Source of the DNA: Tolypeutes matacus
Lineage: Eukaryota; Chordata; Mammalia; Cingulata; Chlamyphoridae
Direction of reading: 5' to 3'
Length of the DNA stretch: 64,000 nucleotides
NCBI GenBank assembly: GCA_026826555.1
Contig: JAKSZT010053928.1
Coordinates: forward strand, 1,264,629-1,328,628
The position numbers and the translations under genes are program-made. Every line of letters begins with the position of its first letter. The first letter of the stretch is position 1. Below the pieces are notes generated by a model. The model made no database searches. It was not told the DNA's origin and saw nothing but the letters and a program-made list of their open reading frames with translations. This document shows positions 54,950 through 64,000 of this stretch, piece after piece.

Positions 54950-55470
54950 TTGACTATAGCAACCAAAGTGATCTTTTAAAAAGGCAAATCTGTTTATGTT
55001 ACCATCTTGCTTAAAACCCTTCAATGACTTCCTATAAGACAAGGAATAAAATCCAAGATCGTCAGTGTGCCTTACAAGGGCCTGTATGGTTTGACCCTTG
55101 TACACTTCTCCGATCTCATCTCATCTTTTGACATCCCCTTCCTCGGAAATCTCTAGTGTCCCTGGGCTTCTTATTTCTGGAACCTGATAAGCTTCTTCCT
55201 GCCCCTGGGACTACATTTTATTTGTCCCTGCATGGAACACCGATTTCCCTCCTTGCTGACAAGCTAATTCAGAGCTTAACTTGAATATCTTTTTCCCCCA
55301 GGATGCTTTCCTCAGTGCCCCCATAACAGAATCATTTTTGTAGTTATTAGTTTGATGTATGTCTTCCCTGTGCCATCAGGACAGAGTCTAAGTATACCTT
55401 ATTCACTGGTATATCTCTGGCAAAATATGTGTACAAAAATATGTGTTGAATGAATGAATGAAAGGCTAAA
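54950..55470 (+). mobile_element. L2 LINE 3' end, long fragment
   Basis: 'cttgcttaaaacccttcaat', 'ggaataaaatccaagatcgt', 'gggcctgtatggtttgaccc', 'cccaggatgctttcctcagt', 'gtgttgaatgaatgaatgaa' span the last ~500 bp of L2 in order. Confidence 0.85.
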
Positions 55471-57016
55471 TTTGTTCAAACCAAACTATGTTTAAGAATA
55501 TTTAGTAGCTGGCATATTTAAGAAATAATTACATTAAGGCTGTTGAAGATGACGAATTTTATTTTATCTTAAAAGTCTTGATTAGACAAGAGGAGCAAAA
55601 ACCTGTGGATAAACAAATGAAAACAAATTAAAGAATTTTATCAGGTAAACTCAGATCAGTCATGGCATAAGTCATTTGCTAAGTTTGATATATGGCTCCA
55701 GGTTTTTTCTTTATGGTATTTTAACATCATTAGTGCAATCAGGAATGCGGGACCTCAGATCAGGTGCTTACTGGTTCACTAAAGAACAGATGCTATTCAA
55801 AGAAGTGGTCAAAGGGAGTGTGTTCCTCTGGGAATAATACATAGCTAGTTATATAGATTGGCACAGGAACTCATCAAACCCTATGAATTAATAATGAGAC
55901 ATTAATATCTAATAAATAATAATAAAATAGGAATATCTGAAAGGTGACACTAATTAGTGTTTAGGTACTATAGGTGCCTAAATTTTCAGAAGGTATTTAC
56001 TCTCAGTGTGATTTGAAAATATAGGTAGGATATATTAATTCATACGGAATGATAATATTAATAGGTATGTTTGACTAGAAAATAGTATACCAGACAGCTC
56101 CTTGCACATGTTAAGTATACCAGACACCACATATGTGCCACCCTAGAATATCTGTACTTCACCTGTCACTACGGAGCTCTAGATCTCTTTGTCCACTCTA
56201 GATGCTGTGATAGCAAAGACTTTATATGGCCCCAGGATGCAGGAGTTGGGAGGGAGCTGGTAGATAATTTCTCTGTCTTCTCCACCCCTTGATGGAGTAT
56301 TCCATGGTAAAGCTTTCTGCCTAGCCTATCCCATTTGGCTGTATCTCTTTGTGAAGTATCTAATTTAGTAATGTATTACCTTGTATTTGCTTCCCAGCCT
56401 TACTTGCCTCAGTTCCCTTTTCCATCATTCACATTACCCTAGTTTTTGAGGGAACTTAATCTAGGACAAGGAATGTTCTATAAATATTTAAATATTTAAT
56501 AAGTTGGATCGAATAAAAAATAAAATCTTGGCTAAATGGGACCTATTGTTTCACCATTTTCATCTTTTTGCACTTCAGATGAACTTGATCCGTGCCTCCT
56601 GATCCCCTTCATCTTGTGGTTGCCTCTGGATTGGTAGGTGTGGTGCCTAGGACAAAATAATCAACAAATCAAAGTCTATTTCATTGATGGTATTTAGCCT
56701 ACCATATGACTTGACGATAACTCACAGTTCCAAAAGGCTGATTGAGTAAGGCAAGAAGTAAGCAAGAAGGATGAGTAGTTCCACATGCACTTAGGCAGGA
56801 TTGTGGGTTCAAAGCTCATCTTTTTCTCAGAGATATAGCTCACCTCTAGACAAGTCATGGCCATCTTGTCTAGGTACCTCTCCTGTTAGGAAAAACTCCT
56901 ACAAAAATTCTGGCTTTCATTGTACCTTGAGAAGAAAACTGAAGTATTTCTTTATCCAATTTCCATGGATTGTGGTTTGTGAGATGCATATGAGACTTGA
57001 AAGACTGAAAATATGA
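55471..57016. other. Mostly unique sequence, possible weak L2 scrap near 56300-56460
   Basis: No gene, RNA or strong repeat. The 56300-56460 stretch is L2-like but too diverged to call. Confidence 0.35.
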
Positions 57017-57480
57017 GGCTTTTTTTTTTTTTTTTTTTTTTTTTTTGTTAAAAGGACAAAAGGAGAGAAGACACTTTTAATTTAATTTATTATTTTTTGA
57101 ATCACACACTTGTTTTTAGAACTGGGAATTGTTGGAACTTCCACAGTAACTACAGGAAAATTGTTTAAGACATTCAAGATGTTAAAAAAAGTGATACACA
57201 GCATTTATTCTGTATTTTAGTACAAGCCAGTACTGAGGGCCAGGACTTTTGTGCTTTTGGGAAGAAATACAGGCATAATTATTATTGTTATTAATAATAA
57301 AGAAGATTGTTACAGAAATGAAATTAAGGAGGCACGAGCTATGCTGACCTGTATGAAACCTTTTGCAATTTAATGAAAAAGGCAAGAAGAGACAACATTT
57401 AGAGAATGACCTATTTTTTGTGTATATGAAACTGGGATCATGTAACTACATTTGCAGACAATTTTTTTAAGTTCTTTGTG
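57017..57480 (-). pseudogene. Possible 3'-UTR retrocopy of unknown gene
   Basis: A 30-nt T run at 57017-57046 (an A tail on the minus strand) is preceded on that strand by an AATAAA (complement near 57085-57090) and by UTR-like sequence with another AATAAA near 57205. No target duplication or parent gene could be found, so this stays a candidate. Confidence 0.3.
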
Positions 57481-58294
57481 GTCTATCATAGCCACAGTAA
57501 ATGGGGACAATTATAAATTTGTATCATTTAGCAACTGTAAAGTATGGAAAGGAAAGCCTTATTAGAAAACTTAAAAAAATCCTGAAAGGTCTTCTTTTTT
57601 CAGGATACATGTTGGGGAGATTTATTATAAATCAACTGACTGGATATATGACTCATATTCAGGGATATTACTGGAACTGGCTATTTGGGTCTTACCATCA
57701 CTGGAGGTAATGCTTGATCTCTTCACTCACATAAAGATGTTTCAAACACAGTGATAGAAGTTACATTTGGTAGGGTCCACCGAGGCCAGCTGCAGCAAGC
57801 AACAAATGTATTTACGTATTTAGCCCAGCAAAGATGCGCTCTCCATCTTGCTTTTACTTCTTTTATAAGGGCAGACATGAATAAACATTCATTTTGGCTA
57901 ACATGAAGTCATTGACATGAAGGCAAAAGAGCAGTGGAGCATAAAGAATAAGCAGTCAGTCCATATTAGTGGGTGGAGTGGAATGAGCAGGATTCACATG
58001 TACCTCTATAGCTGCTACTTCTAGACTGCAAAGCAGGAGTCCTGGACTGACAATGGATGATCTGGGCAAGGTAGGGGGGTAGGGGTGCCAAGTAGCCTCA
58101 GTGTGTTGATCCCTCAGTGCCATATGTTGAACAGAGAAGAAATGTAAGCAATAGGCAACATTAGCAGGCTTAGGTTCACATAGGTGAGAAAGAAAGGAGA
58201 GGAAATAAAATGTAAGGGCAGATCACAGAGGCTATTTAACCCAGTTCCCTCCCCCCCAGTGAAGAAGTCCCTTTTATGGTGTCTTGGGATAAGA

Positions 58295-58437
58295 CTGAAT
58301 CTCCAAGGGAACTTTAGAAAATACACCTCCCAGAGGTCTGATTCAGTGGACCTGAAGCTGGGCCTGGGATTCTATATTTTTAAACATCTCCCCAGTGTTT
58401 CTTATTGCCAGTCATGTTTGGAACCTCTGATATAAAT
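58295..58437 (+). mobile_element. hAT-Charlie-type fragment
   Basis: 'agaggtctgattcagtggac', 'gggcctgggattctatattt', 'aacatctccccagtgtttct', ending 'gtttggaacctctga': the 3' half of a MER5/MER103-type element. Confidence 0.5.
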
Positions 58438-60765
58438 TCTTCTTAAACACCAACAGTAACCCTGAGCATGTTACTCACCTGCTGGTTAGGTGAATGGTTA
58501 GAAGGTGCATCTTATTTCAAACCCAAATCTGCATCTTTAAAACATCCACCCATTCTTTGGTTCTCTCTGGGCCCTTTGGTGTAATTTAAAGATCTTAGAT
58601 CAAGTCAGAAAATTTGAATTTGTGGTGGGCTTATTCAACATAGTTTTATGATCTTATTGAGCAGTGCAAGACAGTCTGGAAGTAGAGAATGTGAATGATA
58701 AAGGAACCCAGATTTGGGGATGGGAACAATGGAAGATCAAAGAATTGAAGGATGCCGGAGAGGGTAAAGTTGAAACCACCCTCCATTGCTGTTGAGACAA
58801 TTGAAGCTTTCAATCGTCTGGTGTATGGAGAGGAGCTGTGCCTAGAGGTTGGGGTATGGACTAGGCTGGGGGGAAATTCAGAGAGGGCTGGACCTGTGTC
58901 TAGCATGCCTTCCATTGATTTCCCAGGCCTTGGTGCAGTAAGATCTCATTCAGCACTTTTTGACTGATTGTTGATGAAAGAGTGTAGATTGAGTAGATAT
59001 ATGGGGTCAGGAGAAGAAAGTAGGAGTTTGTGTCAGAAAGAGAGGAATGACTAGAGATTTTAGAGGTGATAATTTCCTAGCCATGAGAGAATCCAAGTAG
59101 TGGCTAAAAGTATAATAGAATTGAGAGTGAGAGCTGTTGAGCAGTTTTGTGATGATCGGCATGGATGATGCTGTTGTTGAGAATGATGCCCACAGATTGG
59201 GGAGAGAGAGAAACTGATCTAGATGCTGAAGTGTTTGAGCAAAGTGTTTTAGAGGTGACATGCAAGGGAAATGGAAAAGAGGACATAGAGAGCGAGGAGT
59301 GTTAGGTCCTGGCCCTGGCTTGTGAGTGAGTTTGCACAAGTCCTGTATCCACTTTGAACACAGATATTCTTTTGAGTTAATAACATCCTCCCCATCTCCC
59401 TTACAGGGTTGTTGGAGGCTCATGTATGCTACTGTTATCATGTATGTAAAAGCCACTTTGAAAAGGTAGGTCATCTCTAAGGATCGTCCTAGTTTTGAGA
59501 TCATGCAGCACAACTATTTTATTTACAACATATCAATGTTATGAGATGCCATAAAATGTAGGTATGGTAAAGCTACAATTTCATCTGCAAGAAAAACACC
59601 TAAAATCTTGTATTTTATAGCTCAAATAGTCAAGCAACCATTAAGCTAAATGACTTATCTCTGGAATATTACGTCACATTTGGGAAAGATGCTTTTAATA
59701 TTTTTTTTTCTTTCATCAAATACATGTTGGCCCCTTTTGAAGGATTTTGAAAGCCACATAATGAACATGAATCTGAAGCTGCTGTTGCCACAAATGTATC
59801 TTTCACAACTTGATTTTGCATAATATCAATTACTCACATAAAAATATGATGCCACTAAATGGTTCTTGGATTCTAGCATTTCATTTTCAAAGTTGTTAGA
59901 ATGACTTATAATTCTGTAACTCTTTTAATTGTGTTATAATTTCTAGCAACTGGGCGTTTTTCTCCACCGTTTCTTTACACATATCTTGAACCATGGCTTG
60001 TCTTCTGACCTTGGAATAAGTAAAGCTCAGCATCCGACCTAGGGGGGCGGTGCAGTGACAAAGACCAGTCTAAGCATTTCTTGCATTGCCTTTACTTTTT
60101 ATACCCCTGCTTCTGCTGAGGAGTACAATCTCAAAATTGTACATAAATCCAAAGTTGGATTCAGATATGGTTTCTGTTAATTAGTCTTTTGTTCATTTCT
60201 AATGTAGGAATTGCCACCTAGTTTCTTAGCAGGTTCAAGAGCATAAAATGTGTTTTTGGTAAAGAAAGATGATATTCCCAGATTCACAGTGCTCTTCCTT
60301 GAAGTGCATTTGGTAGAAAATGAAAGTCCATTTCCAGGAGCCTAGCCCCTTGCTGAAACAATATTTATGATCTAAGAATATCACAAATACTGTAGATTCT
60401 TTATTTAAATCCTTCCTGAATGGTTTTGGGTCTAAGAATCTGGAAGCCAGAGGTGAAGAGAGGAAAAACATGCTTCTGAGAAAGATGAGGTCAGTTTTCC
60501 AACATTTGGAAGGATTTTTATCAATTTACAACTAACTTAGGTCCAATGATAATTACCAAGCACATCCATTACTCTCAGCAAAACAAGATACAGAGCAGTT
60601 GGCTGCAAACAAAAATTTTAAATCTTTTTGTTAAAGAAATAACAAGCAGAAAACTTGAGGGAATCCTGTATCTACCAGAAGAACACACTTGGGAGCTAGA
60701 TTCCCAGTAACCTCGTGCTTACATTGCAGATCTGGGGAGAAGTTACCAATTTGTTCTGCATGTTT
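58438..60765. other. Unique sequence, no gene recognised
   Basis: The 168-codon minus frame at 59007-59513 has low complexity, no family similarity and no splice context. 59600-59960 is repeat-free AT-rich sequence. Confidence 0.4.
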
Positions 60766-60769
60766 TAAA

Positions 60770-60980
60770 TTGTGAAGATGAAGAGTGAAATGATATTAAT
60801 GGTAGCTCATAGAATGAGATGTGATAGGAGCACAACATTGTGGATATAATTAACAGCATTGAGTTATATATTTGAATGTGGCTAAAAGGGGAAATGTTAG
60901 GTTGTATATATGGTACTAGAGTAAAAATTAATAAGAATCCATGCAACAACACATAAAGTGAGCCCTAAGTTAAACCATGG
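60770..60980 (+). mobile_element. L1-type 3' UTR fragment
   Basis: 'gtgataggagcacaacattg', 'tataattaacagcattgagt', 'gaatgtggctaaaaggggaa' and 'tgttaggttgtatatatggt' match the L1-type 3' UTR also seen near 53280-53370. Confidence 0.65.
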
Positions 60981-62244
60981 GATATATACACACATATGCA
61001 TATATAAAGTGAAATGATGTTAATGGTAGTTTGTAGAAAGAGAATGAACAGTGGAAGGCTAGTTTTGAAATACTGGAATGGGAATATTTTGTATTATTGT
61101 GGTGTTTTTTCTTGGCCTACAGTACTGTAATGTGACTGTGCCAATTCCTTGCTCTGTTTTGCTCGAAGTTTGTGTACTGTACTTACTCCAAACCTAGGAA
61201 CTTTCAGTGTTTTCTCCAATCCTGTGCTACCTATTGAGAAAATTTCAGAGCCTCTAAAATGCCCTTAACCCTATCCTTTACCCTGGTTCCTCTGCACAGC
61301 TGTGGATGAATGGTAGCAAATACAGCCCCTATTAGAAGAATTCTTGCTTGTTCAGAAAGGTTGAACTGTGTAAGTGAAGTGAATTGCATGTGAATTGTGA
61401 TGCAGATTGCTTCATGTCAGGGCCAGTAAAACCTTAGACCTTAAAAATCTCCCAGATGAAGGAATATTGACAGATCTTAACTATTGGGAGGGTGTTGAGA
61501 TAATAACCAATTCAAAGTGGAATATTGCTTTTCTCCAAAGAAGATTCAAAGAGGAAGCCAATAACATTAACCTTCACGTCTTCGGCTAGTCCAAGATGAA
61601 ATACTAGCCCAGGCACCAACTAATCAAGATTGTCCTGTCCCTTGTGTTCTTGTTTGGAAAATAACTTTGTTCAGTATCTTTAAGATTTATTCACCTTTTA
61701 TTTGCACTAATCACATGCATTGAACTGTGAACTGGAGCCAAGAACTATATTTTCGAAGCTGGGCTGGTGATAGGCAGACTGTCTGTGAGTCCTTGGAATG
61801 AATCCAACCATCTTAAATATTGAAGTGTTTCATTATGGTGCTCTAGGGACATTTTCATCATGCTGTAATCTTTTGATCCGCTGAATCTAACCATTGCATT
61901 TGAATGCTTTTCTAAGACAGGTAGATTTTTTGAGCAAAAGTTACTTGAAAAGCTGGTGTGAATGACTGAAAATACCCATGTGGACATTGAAGGAATGTAA
62001 GCAAATAATATATGCCTGATGAAAAAGAGAACATATAAATATTTTGAGTTGACATATACTGGATGTGTAGGTGTATACCCATATCCATACCCACATTCTT
62101 ATTTATGCTCAGTTTTTATATTTATAGAGAAGAGATTGGGGCTGTAACAATCATTTGCATGTTCATGAGTACTTTATGCCATCATAGCCCTATATCAGTT
62201 AGATACTGTTAACCACCACTGCTACTACTAGTAGTCCTCCTCCT
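60981..62244. other. Unique sequence, no gene recognised
   Basis: Short local repeats only: 'aaatgatgttaatggtag' near 61013 echoes 'aaatgatattaatggtag' near 60788. No exon or RNA gene. Confidence 0.4.
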
Positions 62245-62480
62245 CCTCTTTTAGCCAGCACTTAAGGGCACTTACTAAGTACGAGGCAATGTGATACTTG
62301 TTTTGTCTACATAATCTCCTAAAATCCTTTCAACAACTGTTAGAAGTATATATCTTTGTTTCCTTTCTACTGAAACTTCAAGACTTAGCGATATTAAGTA
62401 ATTTGGACAGGAAATCTAAAACTTTCTCACCCAAGGCTTGTACTATTATCCATTTTGCAGTTCAGTCTCAAGTGTACTAT
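62245..62480 (-). mobile_element. MIR element, antisense, diverged
   Basis: 'ggcacttactaagtacgagg caatg', 'ataatctcctaaaatccttt', 'tgaaacttcaagacttagcg atattaag' and 'cttgtactattatccat' keep the antisense MIR order. Confidence 0.6.
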
Positions 62481-62989
62481 TAAGAGCAAAAATCATTCTG
62501 TTAGGACAGGTAAAGACTCTACTCTAAGAGAACCATCTAAAATAAGCGGAGATCTGTGCAGAGCTGACGTACATACAAGGAAGCAGAGGCACTGCTTAGA
62601 GACTGAATAGTGCCAAAGCAGCCCTGTTGGAGAGAGAAGCCACTCCTGGCACTAAACAGCTAGTAGCACCTTTAAATAAAATTAATAAAGACTCAGTCCC
62701 TTAGTGTATACCTCATGCAGCGATGGAAAAAGACTGAGCACCTTTTGTAATAAGGGTCCTGATTCAGGAAGTGATCATCTAGCACAACACTGCATGTGAC
62801 AAGAACATGCAGAATGTGCAGATCAAGCAGAAGAGAATTAGCAAACTTGGGTGACTTAAGAAGAAGAGGAATTGGATGGATCAGAACACAGACAGTTCTC
62901 TTGGTTGCCTTTGGCCAAGAAGGGAAATTATAAGTTAATGGAAGAAACTCATATGTGATTTGTGCAGGAAGAATTAACCTTGCCCAAAG

Positions 62990-63520
62990 AGAGGTCTGGT
63001 CTTTGCCCTTGGCTCCTGGGAGGTAACCTCTAAGCCCTTGGAGAGTCCTGCCTGATAAAAATGTCTTTGTTTATCTGGGAGCTTTGGACCACATCAGCTT
63101 GACCTCTAGAGGGTGTGTGGCTTTGGGCCACACACTATCAGCTTGACCTCTAGAGGGGCTGGAAACTAAGGCCAGCCATGTGGGCTAGCCCCAGTGAAAA
63201 CTCAGGACATCAAGACTCCTGTGAACCGCACAGGTTGGCAATACTCTATGTGTATTTGTCACACATTGCTGTGAGCACTGTCCATGACTTTGCTGGAAGA
63301 AGACAATGAGAAGCTTCATGCTCAGAACAATCCTGGACTCTGCCCCATATGGTTTTTCTCTTGGTTGGTTTTAATCTTTTTTCTTTCCCTGTAATAAACT
63401 GTAACTGTGGGTATAATACTTTCCAGTAATTCTGTGAGTCCCTCCGGTGAATTATAGAAACTGAAGGTGGACTTGAGGATCCTTGAACTTACTGTTGGTG
63501 TTAGAAATTAGGGTGGTCTT
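62990..63520 (+). mobile_element. ERV-L-like LTR end with primer-binding site
   Basis: LTR-like sequence with an AATAAA-type signal ('gtaataaactgtaact', 63391 area), a 'gagtccctccggtgaattat' stretch and an end near 63495, followed by tggtgttagaaattaggg (63497-63514). That resembles, with changes, the tRNA-Leu primer-binding site tggtgtcagaagtggga used by ERV-L. The 5' edge is uncertain and no gag/pol frame follows. An old, broken copy. Confidence 0.5.
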
Positions 63521-63529
63521 GGGGATTCC

Positions 63530-64000
63530 CTAAGTTTGTATGACTGTTTCAAAATATGGCTGTGAATTCTTTGACACCTTTCCCATTGAGAGGTAGGAAT
63601 TGGTGTCTCCTCTCCTTGAATCTGGTCAGACTTGTGAGTGCTTTGACCAATAAAGTATGATGGAAGTGATCCTAAATCACATTTGGGACTAGGTAAAAGA
63701 ATACCATGCAACTTCTGCCTCATCATTCTTGGAGCTCTGAGTCTCCAGGTAAGAAGTCTGACTACCATGAGGCTGCCATATTAGAAAGGCCATATATAGG
63801 TGCTCTCGTGGACAGTCCCAGCTAAGTCCAGCCTTACAGTCATCTGCCTTCCTCCCCAAGGTGTCACACATGTGATCAAGGCCATCTGCCAGCTGAATAC
63901 ATCAGAGTGACCTGCATCAGCATCATGTGCAATAGATGAATCATCCAGCTAAGCACAGACAAAATTCCTGATAGATAAAACTGTGAGATATAAGAAAATG
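63530..64000 (+). mobile_element. Ancient LTR-like repeat, cut by window end
   Basis: 'tttcccattgagaggtagga', 'tctggtcagacttgtgagtg', 'tcttggagctctgagtctcc', 'gtaagaagtctgactaccat' and 'aaaactgtgagata' match a common old mammalian MaLR-type LTR in sense order. Family not fixed; the 3' end lies beyond the window. Confidence 0.5.

Noticed and set aside
59007..59513. 168-codon minus-strand frame
   Set aside because: No recognisable domain, no splice or promoter context, low-complexity composition; judged a chance frame.

Overview
This looks like nuclear DNA of a xenarthran mammal, most likely an armadillo (Dasypus). The key evidence is about twenty copies of a tRNA-derived SINE with the DAS-SINE layout: an RNA polymerase III A box and B box in a 'GTGGCTCA..GGTTCGATTCC' context, followed by an A-rich tail. 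They sit among L1, MIR, L2, hAT and LTR repeats of typical mammalian kind. The species is inferred from the repeats; no species-specific gene is present. I found no functional protein-coding exon, CpG island or true tRNA/rRNA gene. The window is intergenic or deep intronic, and its content is mobile-element archaeology.

Layout. 1-5050: AT-rich unique sequence, two SINEs, an L3/CR1-like fragment, an old L1 tail and a possible retrocopy. 5054-6280: a solo LTR with a perfect 5-bp target duplication, a 164-nt U1 snRNA pseudogene, and the primer-binding site and U5 of a class II (tRNA-Lys) endogenous retrovirus. 6640-9690: L1-type 3' sequence, interrupted by a ~0.9 kb composite retroposon. 10.2-31 kb: mostly unique DNA with hAT (MER3/MER5-like), MIR, L2 and SINE insertions, plus a second copy of the composite retroposon at 20.9-21.9 kb. 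31.4-41.7 kb: a retroelement stack on the minus strand. It holds an RPS8 processed pseudogene and an old L1. That L1 is split by a near-complete half-L1 (HAL1-like) element carrying its own SINE and another insertion, and a second L1-lineage element of similar architecture follows. 41.7-50 kb: SINEs, MIRs, a second copy of the solo LTR, and L1/L2 remnants. 50-64 kb: sparse old repeats, unique stretches, and ERV-L-like LTR sequence at the right edge.

Best candidates for something new: (1) a composite retroposon family, two copies of 908 and 915 bp with the same ends but different target duplications, built as 5' unique part + SINE + 25-bp VNTR + SINE + L1 3' tail, an SVA-like design; (2) a long DAS-SINE subtype with a 17-bp tandem repeat between its tRNA-like halves; (3) the HAL1-like element with ORF1 joined directly to the ORF2 tail; (4) a U1 pseudogene abutting an ERV leader. 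Coordinates of old repeats are approximate. Family names are from memory of consensus sequences and were not checked by a search.
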